A stretch of 11,132 nt of DNA from DATKWS01 sp035529435 (lineage in GTDB: Bacteria > Krumholzibacteriota > Krumholzibacteriia > Krumholzibacteriales > Krumholzibacteriaceae): the NCBI GenBank assembly GCA_035529435.1, contig DATKWS010000223.1:1-11132 (forward strand), in the 5' to 3' direction. The first letter of the stretch is position 1. Every line of letters begins with the position of its first letter. The notes under the pieces are model-generated. The model saw nothing but the letters and a program-made list of their open reading frames with translations. It had not been told where the DNA came from and did no database searches. Position numbers and translations under genes: made by a program. This document shows, one piece after another, positions 1 through 7,094 of the stretch.

Positions 1-533
1 ACCTGCTCATCGCCTACCAGAAGGAGTACGCGAGCGAGATACGCAGGCGGCTCGGTGACGATTTCATCCAGGTCGGCAACGGGCTCCTCCCCCATACCGA
101 CGGCGAGCTCGCGTCGATCCTGAACGGCATATTCTACGAGGATTTCCCCCAGTGCCGCATCGGCCTGACCGACCGCGACGGGCTTCAGCGTCTGCTCGCA
201 CACCATGTAAAAGGATACCTCGCAGAGGCGCGGGGACGGACATGGAGCATCGTCACCAATGAACGCGGCCTCGGCAACAACATGTTCTGCCTCGTGGCGA
301 GCATGATGGCGGGGTGCCTGTACACCGAGCTGCACGGCGAAAACCTCTTCACCGGCTGGACGCTCAACGTGTGGGGCGGCGATCCGCGGGGCGGGATAAT
401 ACGGGAGGGGCACGCCGACAGCCTCCTCACGTTCCGGCGGGAGTTCCGGTACGGCGAGGCCCGGATGTCGTTTCTCCCCTCCGGGCGGAGGAGTGAGGTC
501 GTGTTCGAGAGCGCCATCGGATTCGGCGAATGA
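1..533 (+). CDS. C-terminal part of unrecognised protein, possibly glycoside-hydrolase-like (5' end outside window)
   Basis: The frame is open from base 3 to the TGA at 531-533, giving 176 residues; the start lies outside the window. Visible stretches include YQKEYASEIRRRLGDDFIQVGNG and, further on, LNGIFYEDFP, then a tail rich in Gly, Trp and charged residues (TGWTLNVWGGDPRGG). The run 'helix with conserved Arg, strand ending in GNG, then NG-x-x-x-E-x-F' recalls the second half of putative glycosyl-hydrolase-like TIM barrels (GHL families) that end in an acidic residue at a strand tip. That resemblance is a weak pattern match from memory. No transmembrane segment is seen in this part. The next gene begins 118 nt downstream on the same strand, and no clear terminator lies between. 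It is best treated as a hypothetical protein. Confidence 0.6.
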   Translation, partial: LLIAYQKEYASEIRRRLGDDFIQVGNGLLPHTDGELASILNGIFYEDFPQCRIGLTDRDGLQRLLAHHVKGYLAEARGRTWSIVTNERGLGNNMFCLVASMMAGCLYTELHGENLFTGWTLNVWGGDPRGGIIREGHADSLLTFRREFRYGEARMSFLPSGRRSEVVFESAIGFGE

Positions 534-651
534 ACCCTTTCCCGCCACGCTCCTTCCGTCACCGCGGATTCTCCCTCCCCCCCCTCGGCACATTCCCGCT
601 CCAGCATGATGGTACAATAATTGCGAGGGGTGCCGCGATGGAGACGGCACG

Positions 652-1044
652 ATGCGGAGAGAGAGGCCCCATCGAGAGACGAAAGGGATGGAAATGTGTG
701 CAAAGAAAGCAACTTGCGACAGGAATGCCGATACCTGGCCGACCCGGCCCGGGGGTAAAAATGCAACCATCACCATTACGAACGGCTGCTTCGCCGGCCT
801 CGAAATCAGGCTCGAGAACGAGAAAACGACTCTGGGCAGCGGTCTCGCATGCGACATATGCCTCGATCACACACATGTTTCCTCTGAGCACGCGATTATC
901 CTGAGGGAGGGCAAGAAGTTCGTGCTCGAGGACCGGAGCAGCCGCCGCGGAACGATACTGAACGGCAAACCGATCCATCGACAAATCCTGCACCGGGGCG
1001 ATACGATCTCGATCGGCGCATTCGAGCTGAAATTCTCCTGCTAG
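652..1044 (+). CDS. Small FHA-domain protein with degenerate phosphopeptide site
   Basis: This is a 130-residue protein consisting of a polar N-terminal tail (about 1-37) and one forkhead-associated domain (about 38-130). FHA domains bind phosphothreonine peptides and act as adaptors in Ser/Thr kinase signalling. The core is recognisable: TLGSGLACDICL, then VSSEHA (Ser77, His80), then SSRRGTILNG. Two usually conserved residues are changed: the Arg after Gly in the first loop is Ser63 here, and the Asn before the GT of the SxNGT loop is Arg99. Phosphothreonine binding may therefore be weak or altered. The start at 652 has a GGAG 8 nt upstream (640-643). In-frame ATGs at 688 and 694 are alternatives, the latter preceded by AAAGGG; all give the same FHA domain. 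A weak -10-like TACAAT lies at 613-618. No kinase or phosphatase gene is adjacent, so its partner is unknown. Confidence 0.82.
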   Translation: MRRERPHRETKGMEMCAKKATCDRNADTWPTRPGGKNATITITNGCFAGLEIRLENEKTTLGSGLACDICLDHTHVSSEHAIILREGKKFVLEDRSSRRGTILNGKPIHRQILHRGDTISIGAFELKFSC

Positions 1045-1276
1045 ACCGCGCGGCGCCTGCACCCTAACCGGGCGCGCCGGGCCCCGCAACCGAACCGTGC
1101 GCTTCCAGCCCCCACCGCACCTTCCGGCCATCCCGGACATCCCCGGCGGATCGGATATTATTCTGGTGCATCCCCCCTGTTTTTGATACTTTTACCGGAA
1201 ATATGTCTGCCGGGGCGCGCGCAATCCCGGGCACCCCGGCGGCCTGCGTCATAACCAGGGAAAGGGAGAAATCAAC

Positions 1277-2818
1277 GTGGCGAATGAAACAGAAATAAAA
1301 CACGCCCAGGCGCCGAGGGAGGGTAGCGGGCTCGATTCCTTCCCCAGCTCCTTCTGGGTCGCCAACGTGATGGAACTCTTCGAGCGGGGCGCCTACTACG
1401 GCCTGAACGCCGTCCTCGCCGTTTACCTCTCGAACAAGGTCGCCGACGGCGGTCTCGGATTCACCGAGGACATGGTCGGCCTGCTTCAGAGCTTCGTCTA
1501 CGCGGCCACATACGTTTTTCCGATTCTCGGCGGGGCACTGGCGGACCGCTACGGTTACCGCAAGATGCTGCTCGTCGCCTTTTCGCTCCTTGCGGCGGGA
1601 TACTTCCTCTCGGGGAACGTGACGACCTACGGGGTGATCTTCGCCACGCTCCTCATTATGGCGACCGGCTCGGGACTGTTCAAACCGATCATATCGGGTA
1701 CGATCGCACGGACGACCACGGAGAAGAACTCCGGGATGGGATTCGGGATCTATTACTGGATGATCAACCTCGGCGCGTTGATCGCGCCGCTCGTCGCCGG
1801 ATTCCTGCGGGACAGCTTCTCGTGGCGGTGGGTCTTCTTCGCGAGCTCCCTCTACTGCGCCGCCATGCTGATTCCCGTGGCATTCTTCTACCGCGACCCG
1901 CCGAAGCCGGAGAGCACCAAGAAGCTGAGGCAAGTGCTCGGCAATGCCGTGATCGTGTTGTCCGACGCGCGGTTCATGCTGATGATATTCGTCTACTCGT
2001 GCTTCTGGATCCTCTACTTCCAGATCTTCGGATCGGTACTGTGGTACCTGCGCGACTTCATCGATCCCACGCCGGTGAACGCCTTCTTCGCCAGGGTACC
2101 CGTTTTCGGATGGATCGGCGTCACGCGGCTCGGTCCCGAGCACGTGACGGTGATCAACGCCGGGACGATCGTGGCCCTCCAGGTCGCGGTGAACTTCATC
2201 GTGAAGCGGTTCAAGCCGCTCCCGACGATGGTCGCCGGAATCCTGATCGGTTCCGCCGGTTTCCTCTGCCTCGCGACGTCCCAGTACGCATGGATATTCA
2301 TCCTGGGAATCGTGATCTTCTCGATCGGCGAGATGACCTGTCATCCGAAGTATTACAGCTACATCGGGATCGTCGCCCCCCAGGAGTCGAAGGCCACCTA
2401 CATGGGGTATGCGTTCCTGTACGGCGTGATCGGTTCGCTGGTCGGTTCCAACGTCGGCGGGGAGATGTACTACCGGTTTCTCGCTCCGCTCAAGAACCGG
2501 ACGGGCATATCGTCGAGCCTGCGCAATTTCTGGCTGGTCTTCGCCATCCTCGGCATCGTCACGATGTTTCTCCTCATTCTCTACAACCGGATATTCGGCG
2601 AGGACACACCGGAGACGCGGCGGAAGGCGCGGCGGGTGATGATCTTCATCTACGGGCTCCTCGTCGTTCTCTCGGCCGGCATGGTGATCTTCGTCTACAG
2701 TTCGAAGGGCGCAGTCCCGCCGAAGACTTGGGTTCAATCGGTAATCATGCTCCTAATCGGCGGCGGCGGGCTCTACACGCTGCTGCGGCGGCCGCATCCG
2801 GCGGGAGATCGGAATTAA
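1277..2818 (+). CDS. POT/PTR2 family proton-coupled oligopeptide transporter
   Basis: This 513-residue inner-membrane protein has the many hydrophobic segments expected of the major facilitator fold. Family signatures are visible. ELFER at 33-37 followed by GAYYG matches the ExxER(F)xYYG proton-coupling motif of helix 1. GGALADRYGYRK at 85-96 matches PTR2 signature 1. FGIYYWMINLGALIAP at 156-171 matches PTR2 signature 2. Known members take up di- and tripeptides with protons. Length is normal for bacterial POTs (about 450-550). The start is a GTG with an AAGGGAGA Shine-Dalgarno about 7 nt upstream; no earlier in-frame start is better placed. A lipoprotein gene follows after 17 nt and is probably co-transcribed. 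Substrate cannot be read from sequence. The long antisense open frame over this gene is a codon-composition shadow. Confidence 0.93.
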   Translation: MANETEIKHAQAPREGSGLDSFPSSFWVANVMELFERGAYYGLNAVLAVYLSNKVADGGLGFTEDMVGLLQSFVYAATYVFPILGGALADRYGYRKMLLVAFSLLAAGYFLSGNVTTYGVIFATLLIMATGSGLFKPIISGTIARTTTEKNSGMGFGIYYWMINLGALIAPLVAGFLRDSFSWRWVFFASSLYCAAMLIPVAFFYRDPPKPESTKKLRQVLGNAVIVLSDARFMLMIFVYSCFWILYFQIFGSVLWYLRDFIDPTPVNAFFARVPVFGWIGVTRLGPEHVTVINAGTIVALQVAVNFIVKRFKPLPTMVAGILIGSAGFLCLATSQYAWIFILGIVIFSIGEMTCHPKYYSYIGIVAPQESKATYMGYAFLYGVIGSLVGSNVGGEMYYRFLAPLKNRTGISSSLRNFWLVFAILGIVTMFLLILYNRIFGEDTPETRRKARRVMIFIYGLLVVLSAGMVIFVYSSKGAVPPKTWVQSVIMLLIGGGGLYTLLRRPHPAGDRN

Positions 2819-2835
2819 AAACGCGGGGGAGAGGG

Positions 2836-3417
2836 ATGCGTGATCATAATACCTATACGATGCGCGCCGTTTCACTGGCGCTGATTCTCGTCATATGCGC
2901 CGCGCACCTCGTCTCGTGCGGAAAAGAGCGGGAGGAGCCGCCGGCCGAGGACCTGACGCTGGATGAGGAGCTGTACGGGTTTCATCTCGGCGAGCGCCTC
3001 GAGCATCTCCGAGAAATCTCACAGTACCGGCTGGAGTGGGAGAAGCTGCCGGAACCGCGGATGGGATATCGCGGCGAGCAGTACCGGCTCTCCGGCACGC
3101 TGGACGGATCGCACGACATCGACCATGTTCGTGCCTCGTTTTTCGACGGCTACCTGTGGGAGCTGATCGTCTACTTCCGGGACACCGGCTACTCGACACT
3201 CCGCAACACGCAACGGCGGCTCGAGCAGGAGTACGGCGTGCGTCCCACCTCCCCCGATGGTGCGATCGAGAAGACATACAAGACGTACCATTTCGATCTG
3301 CCGGAGATGTCGGTGACCCTCTGCCGCTTCACCAAGAAGCCCTCGGACGAGCTCTACATACAGTACATGCACAAGGAGCTGCACCGCCGGCTGCTGGAGC
3401 GAAACAAAGAAGAATAG
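2836..3417 (+). CDS. Predicted lipoprotein of unknown function
   Basis: This 193-residue protein carries a lipoprotein signal peptide: a short polar start, a hydrophobic run (AVSLALILVICAAHLVS) and a lipobox LVSC ending at Cys28, followed by GKEREE. After cleavage Cys28 would be the lipidated N-terminus, with a flexible acidic linker (EREEPPAEDLTLDEEL) before a globular domain of about 150 residues. That domain starts with LYGFHLGERLEHL, which is reminiscent of small periplasmic folds of the SmpA/BLIP type ('G-hLG' start), but I cannot assign a family. The C-terminus is charged (HRRLLERNKEE). An in-frame ATG at 2860 (residue 9) would give a more typical signal-peptide length; the 2836 ATG has GGGGGAGAGGG just upstream. 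It lies 17 nt behind the POT gene, so an operon is likely and it may be an envelope partner of the transporter, though nothing in its sequence shows that. Confidence 0.8.
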   Translation: MRDHNTYTMRAVSLALILVICAAHLVSCGKEREEPPAEDLTLDEELYGFHLGERLEHLREISQYRLEWEKLPEPRMGYRGEQYRLSGTLDGSHDIDHVRASFFDGYLWELIVYFRDTGYSTLRNTQRRLEQEYGVRPTSPDGAIEKTYKTYHFDLPEMSVTLCRFTKKPSDELYIQYMHKELHRRLLERNKEE

Positions 3418-3504
3418 GAAATCCGACGTCCTCGGAACGACCTGCCCGCGCCGGCGGCGGCCAAATGACACGAACGCTTCGGCCGCGCAGCCGCGCGAAT
3501 ATAA

Positions 3505-4200
3505 TTATTCTATGCTCGTGATCACCCTCTCGTTGATTAGTAATTTCAGGCCGATCAGCGTAATGACGGCCAACACGACGCAGAGGGCGATCTGAACCGG
3601 CAGTATCGAGAATCCAACCACCAATTTCCGGGGATTGAGAACGTACAACAACGCGAAGATGAACAGGAAGAACCCGATCCTGACCTTCATCTCATCACGC
3701 GATATCAGCGTCATGATGCCGATGATTCCGATGATCAGAAAACAGATCACCGGATTGATCAGAACGAGCGATATGACGGCATGGATGGAGGGATACACGA
3801 AACCGGGCGTATCGAGCCTGTTGTTGATCACAAACAGGAACAGGACCGAGAGCCCGATGGACAGCGAATACCCGACCGTGAAGACCGCCAGGGTCTTCCC
3901 GAACCACACCCGCCGCAGTGTGAGCGGCGTGGAGAGGAGCGAATGAATCGTCCTGTTCGTCTTCTCCTGCAGAAATACGTTGTAGTTTGCGGCGTAGGCC
4001 AGTATCAGGGCTGCCAGGATCGAATAGAACACGCAGTAGAAATCGACGGAGGCCCGCACGATGCGCTCCATGCCGGAGAGTGCCGAGAATATCGTCACCG
4101 GGAGGTACAGCATGATGACCCCGGCAACCAGCACCATCATGAGGATCCTCTTGTCCCCGATCAATGCCTTGAGCTGGTGCCTGTAGATTATGCGCAACAC
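3505..4200 (-). CDS. ABC-2 type transporter permease
   Basis: This is a 231-residue integral membrane protein with about six hydrophobic segments, near residues 18-40, 52-74, 104-126, 140-166, 174-189 and 195-222. Between the second and third, FLQEKTNRTIHSLLSTPLTL is the amphipathic coupling region typical of ABC-2 permeases ('EK-x-x-x-T-x-x-x-LL-x-TP'). Length suits a half-size permease that dimerises with two copies of the partner ATPase. The GTG start at 4200 lies one base after the TGA of the ATPase gene (TGA-C-GTG), so the two are translationally coupled and form one transporter. ABC-2 exporters of this kind carry drugs, lipids, peptides or bacteriocins out of the cell, and the substrate is not readable from sequence. 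Next to the rSAM genes and the Cys-rich peptide, export of or self-protection against a modified peptide is a reasonable inference. The gene converges with the lipoprotein gene across an 87-nt gap in which I see no convincing terminator. Confidence 0.9.
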   Translation of the reverse strand: MLRIIYRHQLKALIGDKRILMMVLVAGVIMLYLPVTIFSALSGMERIVRASVDFYCVFYSILAALILAYAANYNVFLQEKTNRTIHSLLSTPLTLRRVWFGKTLAVFTVGYSLSIGLSVLFLFVINNRLDTPGFVYPSIHAVISLVLINPVICFLIIGIIGIMTLISRDEMKVRIGFFLFIFALLYVLNPRKLVVGFSILPVQIALCVVLAVITLIGLKLLINERVITSIE

Positions 4201-4201
4201 G

Positions 4202-4930
4202 TCACCGCCCCTCCCGGTCCTTGACTATCTTCATGTATATATGCTCCAGCCCGTAATCCTCGTGAGCGGAGCGCTCCCGCAGACGGCGCATATCCTCCAC
4301 GAGCTTGATCTCGCCGTCCCGGATTATCGCCACCGCGTCGCATATACGCTCCACCTCGTAGAGGTTGTGGGAGCTGAAGAATACGGTGGTTCCCCGCTCC
4401 CGCGCGAGCCGCACGAGGTGATCCCGGGCGACAACCTGCATATCGGGATCGAGCCCGTTGAACGGCTCGTCGAGAACGAGCAGCCGGGGCTCGTGAAACA
4501 CCGCCCGGACGAGCGCCGCCTTCCGCCTCATCCCATGGCTGAAGATCGATATCTTCTCGTCCTTGACGCCGGACAGATCATACATCGAGAGGAGCTCATC
4601 GATCCCGCGCCCGGCCCGGAACGCGTCGACGCGATATATATCGGCATAGAGCCGGAGATTCTCGAGCAGCGTCCGGCCGCCGTACAGTCCGTCGTCCTCG
4701 TGAAGGAAGCCTATCGCGCTCTTGTCCACACCCGGCGACGGAGGAACGCCGAACAGCACCGCCCCCTCGTACCGCTCGTACAATCCCAGTATAATCCGTA
4801 TGGTGGTAGTCTTGCCGGCACCGTTGGGGCCGAGGTATCCGAATATCCGCCCCTCATCGACACTGAAGGTAATATTCTTCAATATCCGTTTTCCGCCGAG
4901 CGATTTCGATACATTCGACAGCGTCAACAT
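4202..4930 (-). CDS. ABC transporter ATP-binding protein
   Basis: This 242-residue protein is a complete nucleotide-binding domain. Walker A is GPNGAGKT (34-41). The signature is FSHGMRRKAAL (130-140), a variant of LSGGQ of the S-x-GM type common in ABC-2 exporters. Walker B with D-loop is LLVLDEPFNGLDP (150-162), and the switch His is in SSHN (His188). The Q-loop region reads IGFLHEDDGLYGG, with His-Glu in place of the usual Gln, also seen in this ATPase class. The downstream permease begins 1 nt after its stop and is its obvious partner. The ATG at 4930 has only a weak Shine-Dalgarno (CGAGAG close by, GGAG further up). It starts 46 nt after the stop of the radical SAM gene on the same strand, so it is probably in the same transcript. 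There is no fused C39 peptidase or membrane domain, so this pair cannot itself remove a leader peptide the way PCAT-type exporters do. Confidence 0.93.
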   Translation of the reverse strand: MLTLSNVSKSLGGKRILKNITFSVDEGRIFGYLGPNGAGKTTTIRIILGLYERYEGAVLFGVPPSPGVDKSAIGFLHEDDGLYGGRTLLENLRLYADIYRVDAFRAGRGIDELLSMYDLSGVKDEKISIFSHGMRRKAALVRAVFHEPRLLVLDEPFNGLDPDMQVVARDHLVRLARERGTTVFFSSHNLYEVERICDAVAIIRDGEIKLVEDMRRLRERSAHEDYGLEHIYMKIVKDREGR

Positions 4931-4976
4931 CTCTCGTTCGACTCCGATATCCGTACGGCGTTAATACAAAATCGCA

Positions 4977-6452
4977 TCAATGTTCGTCTTCTTCCCAGGG
5001 CGAAGGGGGGTGGGCGGATGGTTCCCGCTGGAGGTATCTCTCCGCCATGAAGCGGGCCAGCGCCTCGTTCGGATACGCCCGAGCCGCCGACGGCAGCAGG
5101 GACGCACCGAATCGATTCGTTTCGAGAACGGCGAGAAAATACATCGTTTGAATATCGGTCCGTGAAAGATGTTTCGTGGAAATGGATGCACGGTCGAAAA
5201 CGTATTCCGTCCAGTCAGAGCCGTGCATGCGCACGCCGAGCTCGGCGGCATGATTGTACAGATACGTGCCGGGCAGGGGGGTGTTGATGGACAATGCGAT
5301 GCCCGCGTCGTACTTCTCCTTCAACTTCACCAGGAAATCGATGGTTTCACGGATCGATTCGTGCGTGTCGGCATGATGACCGATTATCGCCGAACATTTG
5401 ATCTTGAATCCGATCTCGCGCGCCAGTGAGACGGCACGCTCTATCCGCTCCACCGTTATCCTTTTCCGTATCGCCTTCAGAACGGCGTCGTCGCCGGACT
5501 CCAAGCCGAACTGCAGGAAATCGCAACCCGCGTTCCGAATGAGCTGCAACAGCTCGGGCGATGCTTCATTGACGCGCATCTCGCACGTCCACGTCCCGGC
5601 GAAACGATCGGCAATCAACCTCCGGCAGATGCGCTTCACACGTTCCGGGCGGTCCCCAATCGTATCGTCGACGACATAAATCGTCGGAATCCCGAGGGTT
5701 TCGTGCAGAAGGTGCATCTCCTCTATCACCGATTCCACGCTGCGGTATCGCCGTTTTTTTCCGCTCATCGCCGAGGCCGCACAAAAAATACAGCCATACG
5801 GACATCCCCGGCCCGTTATCATGATATCCGAGTCCGGCGTATCGGCTGCATCGACGAGATCGCGCGCCGGAAAGGGAAGTTCGTCCAGATCGGCCATCGG
5901 CGGCCGGGACGCGGTGCGCGTCACAGTTCGCCCGTGTTTCCGCGGCACTGCATACGATATACCCTTTATGCCGCCGATCGAGTTCATCCCACCATCCAAG
6001 AGGGCCCTGGTGAGATCGAGCATCGTCCCTTCGCCCTCATTCCGGACCACGATATCGATCGGCCCGGCCCGGAGCGCCTCTTCATCCATGAATGTAACGT
6101 GGGGGCCACCCGCAACGACCCACGCCGCGGGGTTCCATTCCTTGACCGTCCGTGCGATCTGAAGGGCCAGATGATACGTCTCGGTCATGATCGAGATGCC
6201 GACGATGCGCGGCTTCTCGCGCCGCACCCGCGCCAGAAACATCGACCGCGACAGGGGCTTGCGCCGAAGATCGACGACGGATACGGCGTGCCCGTGCTTT
6301 TTGAGATACGCTGCTATGTACAGCAGTCCCAGGGGCGAGGGGTGTATTCTCGAAAAGAGGGACGGCATGTTGATCCGCTCCGAAACGGAAGCCAACGCCG
6401 CCGTGACGCGCCCCATGCCTGAAGGTGGATTGATCAATAGAATATCTGCCAT
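4977..6452 (-). CDS. B12-binding-type radical SAM enzyme (class B / BchE-like architecture)
   Basis: This 491-residue protein has two domains. Residues about 1-150 form a cobalamin-binding-like Rossmann domain: ILLINPPSG at the start, SPLGLLYIAAYLKKHGHAV at 39-57, and VAGGPHVTF at 113-121. Residues about 205-400 form the radical SAM domain with CPYGCIFC (Cys217, Cys221, Cys224), which would bind the 4Fe-4S cluster that cleaves S-adenosylmethionine, and a later FGLESGDD strand. The tail (about 400-491) is a family-typical C-terminal extension. Known relatives methylate unreactive carbons or rearrange rings in hopanoid, bacteriochlorophyll, antibiotic and RiPP pathways; the substrate cannot be read here. 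As usual for this class, no DxHxxG base-off motif is seen. I chose the ATG at 6452 because AAGGGA lies 6 nt upstream. An in-frame start at 6506 would add 18 residues but would overlap the promoter. It is first in a probable rSAM-ATPase-permease operon, divergent from the Cys-rich peptide gene. Confidence 0.9.
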   Translation of the reverse strand: MADILLINPPSGMGRVTAALASVSERINMPSLFSRIHPSPLGLLYIAAYLKKHGHAVSVVDLRRKPLSRSMFLARVRREKPRIVGISIMTETYHLALQIARTVKEWNPAAWVVAGGPHVTFMDEEALRAGPIDIVVRNEGEGTMLDLTRALLDGGMNSIGGIKGISYAVPRKHGRTVTRTASRPPMADLDELPFPARDLVDAADTPDSDIMITGRGCPYGCIFCAASAMSGKKRRYRSVESVIEEMHLLHETLGIPTIYVVDDTIGDRPERVKRICRRLIADRFAGTWTCEMRVNEASPELLQLIRNAGCDFLQFGLESGDDAVLKAIRKRITVERIERAVSLAREIGFKIKCSAIIGHHADTHESIRETIDFLVKLKEKYDAGIALSINTPLPGTYLYNHAAELGVRMHGSDWTEYVFDRASISTKHLSRTDIQTMYFLAVLETNRFGASLLPSAARAYPNEALARFMAERYLQREPSAHPPSPWEEDEH

Positions 6453-6475
6453 GAGTGTTCCCTTAATCTCTCTGC

Positions 6476-6503
6476 ATGATATAGAAACTGCCAGTCGTGT
6501 CAA
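6476..6503 (-). promoter_or_regulatory. Predicted sigma70-like promoter of the rSAM-ABC operon
   Basis: On the minus strand, a perfect -35 TTGACA (6503-6498) is followed after 16 nt by TATCAT (6481-6476) as -10. Transcription would start near 6469, leaving a leader of only about 17 nt before the ATG at 6452. An offset -10 (TATATC, 14-nt spacer) fits less well. Confidence 0.6.
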
Positions 6504-6531
6504 CAATTATCGAGGTGCATCGAATATGCTC

Positions 6532-6559
6532 TTGACACCTTTCGGCGCATGAATATAAT
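6532..6559 (+). promoter_or_regulatory. Consensus sigma70 promoter of the peptide-maturase operon
   Basis: TTGACA (6532-6537), a 16-nt spacer and TATAAT (6554-6559) give perfect -35 and -10 hexamers. The predicted transcription start is near 6566. The first good start codon downstream with a strong ribosome site is at 6823, so the leader RNA would be about 257 nt. The -35 box faces that of the divergent promoter; together they form the inverted pair GTGTCAA (6497-6503) and TTGACAC (6532-6538), separated by 28 nt. Confidence 0.75.
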
Positions 6560-6822
6560 GCAAACAAGCGATCCAGGGCACACACGCAATAGTCCACGAC
6601 AGAATACAGCCCGATTGTGTAATTGATAGCGCTGTATTGCGGCGACACGTGGTGGTGAGGGGGGCGAGAGGAAGCATACGCGAGGGGCTAACATCTTTCT
6701 ATTCAACAACATCGCGTCGCCGCATCAGGTGCTGCGTGGGGAGCGTGTTTCGCTCTGCGCGGGCGTAAGCGGTCATGCTGCGGTATGGCCATGAGCTTTA
6801 ACGAACGGAGAGGAGGGAATTC
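6560..6822 (+). promoter_or_regulatory. Long 5' leader with stem-loops, no gene recognised
   Basis: Between the promoter and the 6823 gene there is no convincing coding frame. A perfect 8-bp inverted repeat, AATACAGC (6603-6610) and GCTGTATT (6631-6638), encloses a 20-nt loop. A second hairpin, GAGCG (6741-6745), loop TGTTT, CGCTC (6751-6755), can be extended by further pairs (CGTG with CGCG) across a small internal loop. A purine-rich stretch occupies about 6650-6675. I found no match to the cobalamin, SAM or c-di-GMP riboswitch sequences that I know. It could be a structured regulatory leader, an operator region or simply a long UTR. Confidence 0.4.
6807..6817 (+). promoter_or_regulatory. 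Strong Shine-Dalgarno of the small Cys-rich gene
   Basis: GGAGAGGAGGG ends 5 nt before the ATG at 6823. It is the strongest ribosome-binding site seen in the window and fixes both the start and the reality of the short gene. It is much stronger than the GGAAAGG of the downstream maturase. Confidence 0.8.
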
Positions 6823-6981
6823 ATGTCTGATAAGACACTCATGGCGACGCCGAGTAAGGTTGTCGCCGCAAAGGAGGAATGCGACCTTTGCATCGGGTGC
6901 ATGGCGTGCGGCCTTACACCGACACCGGACATCGAGGTTGCCATCTTAGCGCATCTCGCAAGCTGGTTTGCGATGGAGTAA
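6823..6981 (+). CDS. 52-residue Cys-rich small protein, candidate RiPP precursor
   Basis: The gene runs from ATG 6823 to TAA 6979-6981. The product has three parts: a polar, Lys/Glu-containing N-terminus (MSDKTLMATPSKVVAAKEE), a block ECDLCIGCMACG with Cys20, Cys23, Cys26 and Cys29 (CxxCxxCxxC), and a tail LTPTPDIEVAILAHLASWFAME, whose later part could form a hydrophobic helix. There is no signal peptide. It precedes an RRE-containing radical SAM/SPASM enzyme on the same strand, which is the classic arrangement of a RiPP precursor and its maturase. Such enzymes commonly make Cys thioether crosslinks (sactipeptides, ranthipeptides). I do not recognise a named precursor family. The Cys block sits in mid-peptide rather than at the C-terminus, so the core region is uncertain. 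The spacing differs from a ferredoxin cluster motif (CxxCxxCxxxCP), but a small metal-binding protein is the main alternative. The gene is easily missed because it is so short. Confidence 0.78.
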   Translation: MSDKTLMATPSKVVAAKEECDLCIGCMACGLTPTPDIEVAILAHLASWFAME

Positions 6982-7026
6982 GGTTCGTTCGTTCTCCATC
7001 CTTCTGGATGCAGAACGAACGGAACC
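6982..7026 (+). repeat. Long hairpin immediately after the precursor stop codon
   Basis: The arms 6982-6995 (GGTTCGTTCGTTCT) and 7012-7026 pair over 14 bp with a single bulged G (7021). After one C-C mismatch (6996/7011) an inner stem CATCC/GGATG closes on a TTCT loop (7002-7005), making 19 bp in all. It starts at the base after TAA. No T-run follows (GATGTTACC), so it is unlikely to be an intrinsic terminator by itself. RNA stabilisation or processing between precursor and maturase is more likely. Confidence 0.8.
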
Positions 7027-7094
7027 GATGTTACCAATGGTGCCGGCGTAACAGCGTACAGCGCTTGCATCGACCTGACAGCGGTTATACCGCG

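Noticed and set aside
1064..2737. 557-residue open frame on the minus strand
   Set aside because: It lies antisense to the POT transporter, is full of Asp/Glu/Arg/His runs with no domain, and results from the codon bias of the real gene.
1822..2835. Long upstream extension of the lipoprotein frame
   Set aside because: The extension overlaps the POT gene out of frame and has Arg/His-rich shadow composition. The lipoprotein signal peptide and ribosome site place the true start at 2836 (or 2860).
3418..3504. Bidirectional terminator between the convergent lipoprotein and permease genes
   Set aside because: The GC-rich stretch near 3480-3497 contains a short direct repeat (GCCGCGC) but only a weak stem; the A/T-rich bases beside it do not make a convincing terminator.
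4190..5050. 286-residue open frame on the plus strand
   Set aside because: It is antisense to the ABC ATPase, which has all its motifs on the minus strand.
6560..6822. Cobalamin or SAM riboswitch in the leader
   Set aside because: A B12-type enzyme nearby made this worth checking, but no B12-box-like sequence was found and the B12-type gene is transcribed the other way with a very short leader.
6880..6912. Cys block read as a 4Fe-4S ferredoxin motif
   Set aside because: A ferredoxin site is CxxCxxCxxxCP with a second Cys group; here the spacing is CxxCxxCxxC with no following Pro and no second site. A metal-binding role is not excluded, but the maturase next door favours a precursor.
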